From: SVEL01 sp045126475
GTDB lineage: Bacteria; Bacillota; Clostridia; Lachnospirales; Lachnospiraceae
Assembly (NCBI GenBank): GCA_045126475.1
Contig: JBGVOL010000044.1
Location: 1-37,230 of the forward strand
Reading direction: 5' to 3'
Length of the DNA stretch: 37,230 bases
Made by a program: the position numbers and the translations under genes
Part shown: piece after piece, positions 1 through 8,682 of the stretch
Position numbering within the stretch: position 1 is the stretch's first letter
Layout of the letters: each line of letters opens with the position of its first letter
Notes under the pieces: generated by a model
Database searches by the model: none
Seen by the model: the letters and a program-made list of their open reading frames with translations, nothing else
What the model was told of the DNA's origin: nothing

Positions 1-1165
1 GATTCGAACGTTCTTCCTTTGTCATAGACTGGATAATTGCTTTAGGTCGGTTCATCTGTTTCTCGTCAATCTCTACATTCTTTAGCTGACTACCCATGCC
101 CGGAATCAATGAAAGCATATCCTGCATACTACCCATCTTATTAATCTGTTCCAAGCTATCTAAAAAATCATTGAAATCAAAAGCTGCCTTACGCATCTTT
201 TGTTCCATTTCCCTGGCTTTGTCTTCATCAATGGCATTCTGTGCTTTCTCAATCAAGGACTCTACATCACCCATACCAAGAATACGGCTTGCCATACGAT
301 CCGGATAAAACTGCTCCAAATCAGAAAGTTTCTCACCCATACCGACATAGAATATCGGTTTACCGGTAACAGCCTTTATTGATAATGCCGCACCACCTCG
401 GGTATCACCATCTAACTTTGTAAGAATGACACCGTCAATACCAATCTTTTCATCAAAGGTTGTAGCAACATTCACTGCGTCCTGACCTGTCATTGCATCA
501 ACAACAAGAAGTGTCTGTGTTATATCAATATTATCTCTTATCTCTGCAAGCTCATTCATCAGTTCTTCATCAATGTGAAGTCGACCTGCCGTATCGATAA
601 TGACAACATTCATACCGTTTGATTTTGCATGTTCCATTGCGGCTTTTGCAATATTAACCGGTTTGTGATTTGTTCCCATTGCAAACACCGGAACACCCTG
701 TTTTTCACCATTAACCTGCAACTGGTCAATAGCTGCCGGTCTGTATATATCACAGGCAACGAGTAACGGTTTCTTTCCCTTGGCCTTTAACTTACCTGCA
801 ATCTTAGCTGCAGTTGTTGTCTTACCGGCACCCTGAAGACCCATCATCATAATGACCGTGATTTCATTTCCTGGTTTAAGCTTAAGCTCTGTGGTCTCTG
901 AACCCATGAGCTTGACCATTTCCTCGTTTACTATCTTTATAACCATCTGTCCCGGTGTGAGGCTTGTCATTACATCCTGACCTACTGCTCTTTCCTGAAC
1001 AGAACTTATAAACTGTTTTACAACCTTGAAGCTTACATCTGCCTCCAGAAGTGCCATCTTGACTTCCTTAAGTGCTGCCTTTACATCAGCCTCCGTAAGT
1101 CTTCCCTTGCTTCTAAGGTTCTTAAATACATTTTGCAATTTATCGGATAAGCTTTCAAATGCCAC
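1..1165 (-). CDS. ffh: Signal recognition particle protein Ffh (SRP54), C-terminus cut by window edge
   Basis: GTPase of the signal recognition particle, which binds 4.5S RNA and nascent hydrophobic signal sequences and delivers ribosomes to FtsY at the membrane. The frame is open from a GTG at 1165 to the window edge and gives about 388 residues of a family that is usually about 450. In order it shows a helical N domain, the G1 P-loop GLQGAGKTTT near residue 109, DTAGRL near 190, TKLDGDTRGG, and the start of the methionine-rich M domain with MGSMQDMLSLIPGMG. The GTG is chosen because GGAGG lies 6 bases upstream and the product then begins MAFESLSDKLQ, typical of Ffh. It lies 38 bases behind ylxM, the usual partner, so the two are probably cotranscribed. 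Only the end of the M domain is missing. Confidence 0.97.
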   Translation of the reverse strand, partial: MAFESLSDKLQNVFKNLRSKGRLTEADVKAALKEVKMALLEADVSFKVVKQFISSVQERAVGQDVMTSLTPGQMVIKIVNEEMVKLMGSETTELKLKPGNEITVIMMMGLQGAGKTTTAAKIAGKLKAKGKKPLLVACDIYRPAAIDQLQVNGEKQGVPVFAMGTNHKPVNIAKAAMEHAKSNGMNVVIIDTAGRLHIDEELMNELAEIRDNIDITQTLLVVDAMTGQDAVNVATTFDEKIGIDGVILTKLDGDTRGGAALSIKAVTGKPIFYVGMGEKLSDLEQFYPDRMASRILGMGDVESLIEKAQNAIDEDKAREMEQKMRKAAFDFNDFLDSLEQINKMGSMQDMLSLIPGMGSQLKNVEIDEKQMNRPKAIIQSMTKEERSN

Positions 1166-1203
1166 CTTATACCTCCACTAATGCAGTTACATTCTGCCCG
1201 ATT

Positions 1204-1575
1204 TTACAGTTCCTCCAGTATATGTTCTGAGAGGCTGCTTATCTTACCAATTATCTGCTTTTCCAAAACACTTCCGTCTGCACAAAGTTCCTGCAGCATA
1301 TCAGCCTGTTCTTTTACCTGCTTAACCATTTCCTTTGTGTTAAGAAATCTTTCAACAAGATGAAGCTTTTCCTCATATCCTTCCAAAAGTTTCTCACAGC
1401 GTTTTACCATATCATGAACAGCCTGACGGCTTGTTCCCCTGTCCTCGGCAATTTCGCTTAGGCCTATATTGTTAAAAAAATAATCCTCGCAGACAGACTT
1501 TTGATGTTCTGTAAACAATTCACCGTAGAAATCATACAACAATGATAATCTTACGATTTCTTCCATATTTTCCAT
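1204..1575 (-). CDS. ylxM: YlxM/UPF0122 helix-turn-helix protein, SRP-associated
   Basis: Small DNA-binding-like protein of the UPF0122 (DUF134) family, almost always encoded next to ffh in Firmicutes and thought to modulate SRP function. The 123-residue product begins MENMEEIVRLSLLYDFYGEL and has a sigma-70 region-4-like helix-turn-helix around residues 20 to 70 (LSEIAEDRGTSRQAVHDMVK), followed by a charged helical tail. A longer frame reaches 1686, but the ATG at 1575 is preferred because GAGG stands 9 bases before it and the upstream residues do not fit the family. The ylxM-ffh order is the standard one. What is unusual is that ftsY, normally directly upstream, is separated from ylxM by two metabolic genes. 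Confidence 0.93.
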   Translation of the reverse strand: MENMEEIVRLSLLYDFYGELFTEHQKSVCEDYFFNNIGLSEIAEDRGTSRQAVHDMVKRCEKLLEGYEEKLHLVERFLNTKEMVKQVKEQADMLQELCADGSVLEKQIIGKISSLSEHILEEL

Positions 1576-1618
1576 GAGATTGTACCTCAAATCATATGCA
1601 TAAACGTTGTATAAAACA

Positions 1619-1656
1619 ACACCGCTCATTATACTACTATAGAAAATGAGCGGTGT
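1619..1656. promoter_or_regulatory. 12-bp perfect inverted repeat upstream of ylxM, overlapping TTGACA and TATAAT hexamers
   Basis: Arms at 1619-1630 and 1645-1656 are exact reverse complements (ACACCGCTCATT) with a 14-base loop. On the minus strand the sequence also contains TTGACA (1654-1659) and TATAAT (1628-1633), but 20 bases apart, longer than the usual 17. It may be an operator over a weak ylxM-ffh promoter. It could instead be the terminator of the upstream aldolase gene, since the minus-strand stem is followed by a modest T-rich stretch. The sequence alone does not decide between these. Confidence 0.5.
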
Positions 1657-1783
1657 CAAGTATTTTTTCTTTACAGTTGTCAACAAAATGAGTAAAACAT
1701 ACAGCCTCGAAGAGGATGTCAGCTACAAAGTAGCTGGGTTTTACGAATTTAGTTGAAGTACTGTGAATAACCAATTCTAAATT

Positions 1784-2767
1784 TTATGCTTCGTCAATAA
1801 GCTCCTGCTGGTATGCAGAATAGTCTGTTCTGCCCTCTTTGATAAACTGGATTGCCGTAGAAGGGTGAGCATTTAATATACCTGTCAGAAGATATGGTAT
1901 ATCAAATCCCCATACTGCACCATCAGCCTTGATTTTAAGCATATGCTTTTCAACGAAATCCATAATAGGCGGCAGTTTGTACTTAGGATTCTTTAAGAAG
2001 CCTAAAAGTGACTCCATAAAGCAGTTTCCTGCTCCTCTTCCCATACCGGAAACAGTTGCATCAAGAAGACTTACACCGTTTGTCAGTGCCTCAATTGTGT
2101 TGGCAAAGGCAAGCTGCTGATTGTTATGTGCATGAATTCCTATTGTTTTATTATATTTAGCTGCAATATTAAGATACTTGTCAGCAAGCTTCTTTATCTG
2201 CTCAGGATAAAATGCTCCGAAGCTGTCTACAAGATAGATGCAGTCAACACCACACTGTCCCAAAAGCTCAAGACCATTGTTCAAATCCTCCTCGTTTACC
2301 TTGGAGATTGCCATGACATTAACTGTTGTCTCATATCCCTTAGCCTTTGCATCTTCTATCATCTCAATGGCTGTAGGAATCTGGTGAATATATGTTGCCG
2401 TACGAATCATATCAATAACACTGTCTTTTCTGTCAATGATATCTCTCTTATAATCAGTTCTTCCAACATCTGACATTACGGCAATTTTCAAATCAGAATC
2501 GTTGTCACCTACAATGCCTCTTATGGCTTCCTCATCGCAGAACTTCCACTTACCGAAGTCCTCCTCCTTGAATATGTCCTTTGAAGCCTTGTAACCAAAC
2601 TCCATGTAATCTACGCCTGCTTTTATATTAGCCTGATATAAATCCTTAACGAACTCATCTGAAAATCTGAAAGAATTTACGAGACCTCCGTCTCTTAATG
2701 TTGCATCCAGAATCTTAATATCCGGTCTGTAAGAAATAAGTGTTCCCTTTGTATTTGTTGTATCCAT
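1784..2767 (-). CDS. DRE-TIM-type aldolase/lyase-like protein (HMGL-like domain), substrate unknown
   Basis: A 327-residue TIM-barrel protein of the HMG-CoA lyase/4-hydroxy-2-oxovalerate aldolase/isopropylmalate synthase superfamily. The visible signature is DATLRDGG near residue 21 (metal and catalytic Asp/Arg), then HAHNNQQLAFANTIEA with the metal-binding HxH, and DATVSGMGRGAGN near the C-terminal part of the barrel. The family makes or breaks C-C bonds next to a 2-oxo acid using a divalent metal. This branch is usually annotated only as an aldolase catalytic domain protein, so I give no gene symbol. The start at 2767 is chosen over 2797 because GGAGG lies 6 bases ahead. It follows the threonine ammonia-lyase gene but has its own promoter, and it interrupts the usual ftsY-ylxM-ffh order. 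A link to 2-oxobutyrate chemistry is only an inference from the neighbour. Confidence 0.85.
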   Translation of the reverse strand: MDTTNTKGTLISYRPDIKILDATLRDGGLVNSFRFSDEFVKDLYQANIKAGVDYMEFGYKASKDIFKEEDFGKWKFCDEEAIRGIVGDNDSDLKIAVMSDVGRTDYKRDIIDRKDSVIDMIRTATYIHQIPTAIEMIEDAKAKGYETTVNVMAISKVNEEDLNNGLELLGQCGVDCIYLVDSFGAFYPEQIKKLADKYLNIAAKYNKTIGIHAHNNQQLAFANTIEALTNGVSLLDATVSGMGRGAGNCFMESLLGFLKNPKYKLPPIMDFVEKHMLKIKADGAVWGFDIPYLLTGILNAHPSTAIQFIKEGRTDYSAYQQELIDEA

Positions 2768-2808
2768 TTTCTTCCTCCATCTATGCATAAAATGCAAAGT
2801 ATTCGCAG

Positions 2809-2838
2809 CACTTTAAACCGTTACACTTTAAACCGTTA
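2809..2838. repeat. Two exact tandem copies of a 15-bp unit in the aldolase gene leader
   Basis: CACTTTAAACCGTTA occurs at 2809-2823 and again, without a gap, at 2824-2838. On the transcribed strand the units lie between the predicted promoter (2858-2886) and the start codon at 2767, beginning about 12 bases after the likely transcription start. This position suits a tandem operator or a leader RNA element. It could equally be a recent slippage duplication. Confidence 0.8.
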
Positions 2839-2857
2839 AATTGCTGACCTGTTGTAT

Positions 2858-2886
2858 AGAATACATCAATTCAATAGGAAAGTCAA
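2858..2886 (-). promoter_or_regulatory. Sigma-A promoter for the aldolase-like gene
   Basis: On the minus strand TTGACT (2881-2886) and TATTCT (2858-2863) are separated by exactly 17 bases. It lies in the 126-base gap after the threonine ammonia-lyase gene, so the downstream gene can be transcribed independently. Confidence 0.65.
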
Positions 2887-2893
2887 CTTAATT

Positions 2894-4114
2894 TTATAAA
2901 TTCGTTCTTACAACCTTCGGCTTATATCCTGCATCTGCTAATTTCTCGCAGATACGTTCTTTGTGTTCCTCACCGAATGTCTCAAGAGTTATTCTAAGCT
3001 CAACCTCTGCATTTCTGTTAATACTTACAAACTGGTTATGCTCAAGCTTTACAACATTTCCCTGCTGTTCTGCTATTAGCTTTGCCACCTGCTCAAGCTG
3101 TCCCGGCTTATCAGGAAGAAGTACTGATACTGTAAATATTCTGCCTCTCTGAATAAGTCCGTGCTGAAGGATTGATGACATTGTGATAATATCAATATTT
3201 CCGCCACTTATAATTGAAACAACCTTCTTATCTTTACAGTCAAGGTGTTTAAGTGCGGCTATTGTCAGAAGTCCCGAACCCTCACATACTATCTTATGAT
3301 TCTCAACAATATCAAGGAATGAATCAATAAGTTCACTGTCCTCAACGGTTATAATCTCGTCAACATACTTCTGAATATACGGGAATATAACTGAACCCGG
3401 TGTCTTTACGGCTGTACCGTCAGCTATTGTCACGGCACTTGAAAGTGATACAACCTTTCCTGCCCTTACCGATTCCTGCATACAGTTTGCTCCTGCCGGC
3501 TCAACACCTATTACTTTTATGTTAGGATTGAGCATCTTGGCCAGAGTTGCCACTCCTGTAGCCAGTCCGCCTCCTCCGATTGGAACAAGTATGTAATCTA
3601 CATCAGGAAGCTCCTCATAGATTTCCATACAAACAGAACCCTGTCCTGTAGCTACCTCAAGGTCATCAAAAGGATGCACAAATGTGTAACCGTGCTCATC
3701 TGCAAGTCTGTAAGCCTCTGCACACGCCTCGTCATATACATCACCGTGCAGTACAACATTTGCCCCGTAGCTCTTTGTACGATTAACTTTTATAAGTGGT
3801 GTTCCCACAGGCATTACGATTGTTGCGTTTACACCGTACATCTTTGCAGCATTTGCGACACCCTGGGCATGATTTCCTGCTGATGCAGTTATAAGTCCCT
3901 TCGCCCTCTCCTCATCAGTAAGCTGGCTTATCTTGTAATAAGCTCCTCTTACCTTATATGCGCCTGTAAACTGGAGATTTTCAGGCTTAATATATACTTT
4001 ATTACCTGTAGTTTTGCTGAAATAATCACTGTAAATAAGATTTGTAGGAACTGTAACATTCTTAACTATTTTTGCAGCTTCCTTAAATTTCTCAAGAGAT
4101 AACTCTGTAATCAT
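2894..4114 (-). CDS. ilvA: Threonine ammonia-lyase (threonine dehydratase) with C-terminal ACT domain
   Basis: PLP enzyme that deaminates threonine to 2-oxobutyrate and ammonia in the cytosol, feeding isoleucine synthesis or catabolism. The 406-residue protein has the PLP Schiff-base lysine in FTGAYKVRGAYYK (Lys54), the SAGNHAQGVA substrate loop, and the phosphate-binding GGGGLATG near residue 180. From about residue 325 a single C-terminal ACT-type domain (FTVSVLLPDKPGQLEQVAKL) suggests allosteric control by an amino acid. Length and domain order match the roughly 400-residue ilvA/tdcB class rather than the roughly 500-residue classical IlvA. AAGGAA precedes the ATG at 4114. A promoter with an overlapping inverted repeat lies in the 72-base gap after ftsY. 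I cannot tell biosynthetic from catabolic use. Confidence 0.95.
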   Translation of the reverse strand: MITELSLEKFKEAAKIVKNVTVPTNLIYSDYFSKTTGNKVYIKPENLQFTGAYKVRGAYYKISQLTDEERAKGLITASAGNHAQGVANAAKMYGVNATIVMPVGTPLIKVNRTKSYGANVVLHGDVYDEACAEAYRLADEHGYTFVHPFDDLEVATGQGSVCMEIYEELPDVDYILVPIGGGGLATGVATLAKMLNPNIKVIGVEPAGANCMQESVRAGKVVSLSSAVTIADGTAVKTPGSVIFPYIQKYVDEIITVEDSELIDSFLDIVENHKIVCEGSGLLTIAALKHLDCKDKKVVSIISGGNIDIITMSSILQHGLIQRGRIFTVSVLLPDKPGQLEQVAKLIAEQQGNVVKLEHNQFVSINRNAEVELRITLETFGEEHKERICEKLADAGYKPKVVRTNL

Positions 4115-4148
4115 GTCTTTTTTCCTTCTTTCTTTTATATACTACACT

Positions 4149-4177
4149 ATGTTAACGCGTCATAGTTTAATTGTCAA
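4149..4177 (-). promoter_or_regulatory. Promoter for ilvA, overlapped by an inverted repeat
   Basis: TTGACA (4172-4177, minus strand) and TAACAT (4149-4154) are 17 bases apart, directly behind the ftsY stop codon. A 6-bp inverted repeat, ACTATG at 4146-4151 and CATAGT at 4161-4166, covers the -10 and spacer, which would suit repressor binding. The repeat is short, so the operator idea is weak. Confidence 0.55.
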
Positions 4178-4186
4178 TAACTGCAA

Positions 4187-5125
4187 TTACTGCTCTGCCG
4201 GTACATCAAACAATGCATTTACAAATGTATCTGAATCAAACTTCTGCAAATCCTCAATATGTTCGCCTACTCCGATATATTTAACCGGAATTCCCAGTTC
4301 AGACTGTATTGCTACTACGATACCACCCTTGGCTGTTCCGTCCATTTTGGTAAGAATAATACCTGTGATGTCAGCTACCTCCATAAACTGCTTTGCCTGA
4401 ACAAGTGCATTCTGTCCTGTTGTAGCATCAAGCACAATGAGATTTTCCCTGTATGCTTCAGGATATTCCTTATCGAGGATACGGTTTATCTTTTTAAGTT
4501 CCTCCATAAGGTTATTTTTGTTATGAAGTCTTCCTGCCGTATCACAGATAAGTATATCTGCCTTTCTTGCCTTTGCAGCCTGTGCCGCATCAAAAACTAC
4601 CGATGCCGGGTCGGCACCCTCTTTACTCGCTATAATGTCTGCATCTGAACGGTGAGCCCACTCTGTAAGCTGTTCTATGGCAGCAGCCCTGAAGGTATCG
4701 GCCGCTGCAAGAACAACCTTTTTTCCTTCTTTCCTGAACTGTCCTGCAAGCTTGCCTACGGATGTGGTCTTGCCTACGCCGTTTACGCCTATGACAAGAA
4801 GAACACTTGTCTTATTCTCGTATTCATAAGCCGTTTCACCCAAGTTCATCTGTTCCTTAATGGAATCCATAAGAAGCTGTTTACACTGAGCCGGCTCCTT
4901 TATCTTCAGTTCTTTTACTTTTGCCTTAAGGTCATCAATGATTTTCTCAGTGGTTGACACACCCATGTCTCCCATGATTAATATCTCCTCAAGTTCCTCA
5001 TAGAAATCATCATCTATTGATGAAAACGCTGAGAATATGTTTTCAAAACCTGCAACAATATTGTCTCTTGTCTTTGTAAGACCACTTACAAGTCGTTTAA
5101 AAAATCCCTTCTTTTCTTCACTCAT
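4187..5125 (-). CDS. ftsY: Signal recognition particle receptor FtsY
   Basis: SRP receptor GTPase that docks Ffh-ribosome complexes at the membrane translocon. The 312-residue protein has an N-terminal helical N domain, G1 GVNGVGKTTSVGKLA near residue 113, DTFRAAA, DTAGRLHNK near 195, and TKMDGTAKGG near 260. It lacks the long acidic A domain found in E. coli FtsY, as usual in Firmicutes. Its ATG overlaps the smc stop by four bases (ATGA), indicating translational coupling in an rnc-smc-ftsY operon. In many Firmicutes ylxM-ffh follows directly; here ilvA and an aldolase-like gene intervene. Confidence 0.97.
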   Translation of the reverse strand: MSEEKKGFFKRLVSGLTKTRDNIVAGFENIFSAFSSIDDDFYEELEEILIMGDMGVSTTEKIIDDLKAKVKELKIKEPAQCKQLLMDSIKEQMNLGETAYEYENKTSVLLVIGVNGVGKTTSVGKLAGQFRKEGKKVVLAAADTFRAAAIEQLTEWAHRSDADIIASKEGADPASVVFDAAQAAKARKADILICDTAGRLHNKNNLMEELKKINRILDKEYPEAYRENLIVLDATTGQNALVQAKQFMEVADITGIILTKMDGTAKGGIVVAIQSELGIPVKYIGVGEHIEDLQKFDSDTFVNALFDVPAEQ

Positions 5126-8100
5126 CCTAATTCTGCCTCCAATAAATTTACTGATACAAGTGTTGACACACCCTTCTCCTGCATTGTGATACCATACAAT
5201 CTGTCAGCAGCAGCCATTGTTCCTCTTCTGTGAGTGATAACAATAAACTGCGTATGGTCTGTCAGCTTATGTAAATATCCTGCAAACCTGATGACATTGG
5301 AATCATCAAGAGCCGCCTCAATCTCGTCAAGAAGACAGAACGGTGACGGTTTAAGGTTCTGAATGGCAAACAAAAGTGCAATGGCTGTAAGTGCCTTCTC
5401 ACCTCCGGAAAGCTGCATCATATTCTGAAGCTTCTTTCCCGGTGGCTGTGAGATAATACTAATATCTGCCTCTAAGATATCCATATCCTCATTCAGCTCA
5501 ATTGTTCCTTTACCGCCGCCGAAAAGTTCCTTAAATACCTTGTCAAACTCTGTCTTAATCTCTCCGAATTTCTCCCTGAACTGATTTCTCATTCCCGTAT
5601 CAAGTTCCTCAATAATCTTTTCAAGATTCTGTGCAGCCACAACCAGGTCATCATGCTGTGTCTTTAAGAAAGTATATCTTTCCGAAACCGACTTATACTC
5701 CTCAATGGAATTGACATTTACATCTCCCAAATCTCTTATCTCACTCTTTAACGCAGATATGCTCTTTTTTATGGCTGCAAGGTTATCCATCTCTTCATTT
5801 TTCATTGTCAAAGCAACACTGTAGGTAATCTCGTACTCATCCCACATGTAATTAACCTGCTTCTCGTTTGCCTCCTCAAGCTTTTCCTTTTGGCTTGTGA
5901 GACGATAGATTTCCTTATCAAGTTCATTGATATGATTTGAAATGTCTTCTCTTTTGGTGATAAAGTCCTTGTGTTCTTTTGTCTGATTGTCCTTCTCCAA
6001 AGAAAGTTCTTCTATCTCTTTCTCGAGCAATTCTTTTTTTGCCCTGGCTTCTTTCATAGAGTTATCAATATTTTCAATTTCTCTTTCTTTTTCAACAACC
6101 TCAACTGCAGCATTGTCGGCATTAACCTTTATAAGTTCAAGTTCTTCCTTAAGCTTAAGGTTTTCAGAATCAAGTCTTCCCGTATTCTCCCTTATGAAGT
6201 CAAGCTTCTGCTTAAGTCCGGCATAGCCAAGCTTAAGCTCCTGATTCTTTCCGATTTCCTCAGCCTCAAGCTTTCTTTCTTCCTCAACCTTACCATTAAG
6301 CTGTGCAATTCTCTCTTCAATAAGCCTGTTCTTGTCATCAAATGACAAAAGTTCCGTATTAAGGTTGTCATAATTGGTCTTAATATCCGTAATCTGACTT
6401 GATATCTCTGCGCTTTCCTTATTGAAATCATCAAAGCTGTCACTTAATTCCTGCTTTTTCTCATCTGCCTTATTCAAATTCAGTTTAACGGTATTCTGTA
6501 AGATATACTGCTCGTTAAGTACAAGCTTTACCTTCTCAAGTTCTTCTCCTGTAGCCCTTGATTTTGCTTCGTTTTCAGCGAGTTTTTCCTGAATCTCCCT
6601 GTTCTCTTCTTTCAGTGTCTCCAGAGATTTCTCCAACTCTTCAATTTCTCTTCTCCTTCCCAGAAGATTTGAATTGTTCTTAAATGCACCACCGGACATC
6701 GAACCGCCTGCATTTAAAAGTTCGCCTTCAAGGGTTACAATTCTAAGAGTGTAATTATACTTTCTGGCAATCATAAGTGCGTTATCAATTGTATCCGCAA
6801 CCACAATACGTCCGAGGAGATATTTTGCAATATTTTCCCATTCTTTTTTTATCTGAACAAGATCACATGCAAGACCGATAACTCCCTTCTCAGTCAGCAC
6901 GCGCTCATTCGAAAAGCCTGTCTTGTTGGCAATACTGCTAAGCGGAAGGAATGTAGCTCTTCCGAATTTACCCTTTTTAAGATATTCTATGGCCTCTTTA
7001 GCCGTCGTCTCCGTATCGGTTACAACGTTCTGGATATTTCCGCCCAGAGCTGTCTCAATGGCTGTTTCATACTTTTTGTCAACCTTTATAATATCAGCAA
7101 CAACACCTACAATACCCTTCTTTGTCTCCTTTAACTCCATTATCTTCTTAATGGAATTACCATAACCTTCGTATCTCTCAGTCATATTCTTTAATGCTTC
7201 AAGATTTGAACTTACCTGATGGTATCTGCGCTGTTTATCTTCCCGCTCCCTCAAAAGGGATGATGTATCTCTGCCGATATCTGCTATTTCTTTCTCCAGT
7301 TCTTCGGCCTGACTGCTTGATTTAATAATCTCATCGCTTACCTTCTTCATCTCTTCTTCAAGTTCAACGATAATCTTATCCTGTTCCTCTTTGTCGCTCT
7401 GAGATTTTAAAAGCTTCTGATTGAGTTCTGCTTTTCTTATGCTTATCTGCTCAAGCATTGTGTCATAACGCTGCATCTTTGCCATAACGCCTGACTTTTC
7501 ATTTAACAGCTCAATAATTTCTGCCTTCGCCTTCTCGATTTCCGACAGAAACTGATTCACCCTCTCAGATATGGCAAGGAGTCTGCTGTCTGCCTCATTC
7601 TGCACCTTTGTTGCTGCGGCAAGGCTTTCATCGATTTCCTTTTTCTCCTGCAAAAGCTTTTCTTTCTCCAGATTATGAGCCTCGATATCTTCATTTATGG
7701 ACTGCATACGGTTCTTTAAATGCTCATCATTGATTTTGGCAGAATTAATCTGCTCATTCAAAACCTTTATGTCACCATCGAATTTTTCAATGGCAATATT
7801 TGTCTGATTCAGACTGTTTTTCTTCTCATCAAGTTTCTCATTCATTTCCTCAAGAATTCCGTCAAGCACCTCATACTGGTTCTTAATATCCTCCAGTGCC
7901 TTCTTGTTATCCTCAAGTTCATTTTCTGCAATGCCGCACTTTTTCTCAATATCAGCCAGTGATGAACGAATCTGCGTTATCTCCAAAAGAAACATATTTA
8001 TATCATATGTCTTTAGCTCTTCTTTGAGTTTTAAATATTTTCTTGCGGTCTCTGACTGGCGTTCCAGGGGCTTAATCTGACGCTCAAGTTCCGATAATAT

Positions 8101-8679
8101 ATCAACAACTCTTGTAAGATTGTCTCTCTCATTCTCAAGCTTTTTTACAGCTTCAGCTTTTCTTCTCTTGAATTTTACAATACCTGCCGCCTCATCAAAA
8201 AGTTCTCTTCTCTCCTCAGGTTTTCCGCTTAATATCTTATCAATCTGACCCTGTCCGATGATTGAATATCCTTCCTTACCGATACCTGTATCATAAAAAA
8301 GCTCATTGATATCCTTAAGTCTGCACACCGAACCGTTTATCATGTACTCACTTTCACCGGAACGGAAAAGTCTTCTTGACACAGTAACTTCATCATATTC
8401 TATGCAAAGCTTATGGTCGGAATTATCCAGTGTAATGGCAACATAGGCAAAGCCAAGAGGTTTTCTGTTCTCCGTACCGGCAAAGATGACATCTTCCATC
8501 TTTCCTCCACGAAGCTGTTTAATTCGCTGCTCGCCCAAAACCCAGCGCACTGCATCGGCTACATTACTTTTACCGCTTCCGTTTGGTCCTACAATGCCTG
8601 TAATTCCATTGTGAAAATCAAACTTTATCTTGTTGGCAAAGGACTTAAAGCCCTGTACCTCTATACTTTTTAAATACAT
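5122..8679 (-). CDS. smc: Chromosome segregation protein SMC
   Basis: Core ATPase of bacterial condensin, which with ScpA and ScpB organises and helps segregate the nucleoid. The 1185-residue protein is full length for the family. Walker A GPNGSGKSN is at residues 31-39, followed by a long coiled coil (about 170-500), a globular hinge (about 505-660) containing GNIQNVVTDTETTAKEAI and GGSMSGG, a second coiled coil, and a C-terminal head with the ABC signature LSGGEKALTAIALLFAI and Walker B PFCLLDEIEAALDD. It starts 3 bases after the rnc stop and ends overlapping ftsY, so the three genes form one operon. Confidence 0.98.
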   Translation of the reverse strand: MYLKSIEVQGFKSFANKIKFDFHNGITGIVGPNGSGKSNVADAVRWVLGEQRIKQLRGGKMEDVIFAGTENRKPLGFAYVAITLDNSDHKLCIEYDEVTVSRRLFRSGESEYMINGSVCRLKDINELFYDTGIGKEGYSIIGQGQIDKILSGKPEERRELFDEAAGIVKFKRRKAEAVKKLENERDNLTRVVDILSELERQIKPLERQSETARKYLKLKEELKTYDINMFLLEITQIRSSLADIEKKCGIAENELEDNKKALEDIKNQYEVLDGILEEMNEKLDEKKNSLNQTNIAIEKFDGDIKVLNEQINSAKINDEHLKNRMQSINEDIEAHNLEKEKLLQEKKEIDESLAAATKVQNEADSRLLAISERVNQFLSEIEKAKAEIIELLNEKSGVMAKMQRYDTMLEQISIRKAELNQKLLKSQSDKEEQDKIIVELEEEMKKVSDEIIKSSSQAEELEKEIADIGRDTSSLLREREDKQRRYHQVSSNLEALKNMTERYEGYGNSIKKIMELKETKKGIVGVVADIIKVDKKYETAIETALGGNIQNVVTDTETTAKEAIEYLKKGKFGRATFLPLSSIANKTGFSNERVLTEKGVIGLACDLVQIKKEWENIAKYLLGRIVVADTIDNALMIARKYNYTLRIVTLEGELLNAGGSMSGGAFKNNSNLLGRRREIEELEKSLETLKEENREIQEKLAENEAKSRATGEELEKVKLVLNEQYILQNTVKLNLNKADEKKQELSDSFDDFNKESAEISSQITDIKTNYDNLNTELLSFDDKNRLIEERIAQLNGKVEEERKLEAEEIGKNQELKLGYAGLKQKLDFIRENTGRLDSENLKLKEELELIKVNADNAAVEVVEKEREIENIDNSMKEARAKKELLEKEIEELSLEKDNQTKEHKDFITKREDISNHINELDKEIYRLTSQKEKLEEANEKQVNYMWDEYEITYSVALTMKNEEMDNLAAIKKSISALKSEIRDLGDVNVNSIEEYKSVSERYTFLKTQHDDLVVAAQNLEKIIEELDTGMRNQFREKFGEIKTEFDKVFKELFGGGKGTIELNEDMDILEADISIISQPPGKKLQNMMQLSGGEKALTAIALLFAIQNLKPSPFCLLDEIEAALDDSNVIRFAGYLHKLTDHTQFIVITHRRGTMAAADRLYGITMQEKGVSTLVSVNLLEAELG

Positions 8680-8682
8680 TCT

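Noticed and set aside
1686..1783. CAGCTAC-AAA-GTAGCTG hairpin behind the lyase-like gene as its terminator
   Set aside because: No T-run follows on the transcribed strand. The larger inverted repeat at 1619-1656 is the better candidate.
4115..4186. T-box or amino-acid riboswitch ahead of ilvA
   Set aside because: The gap is only 72 bases and contains a promoter. There is no room for a T-box and no core motif.
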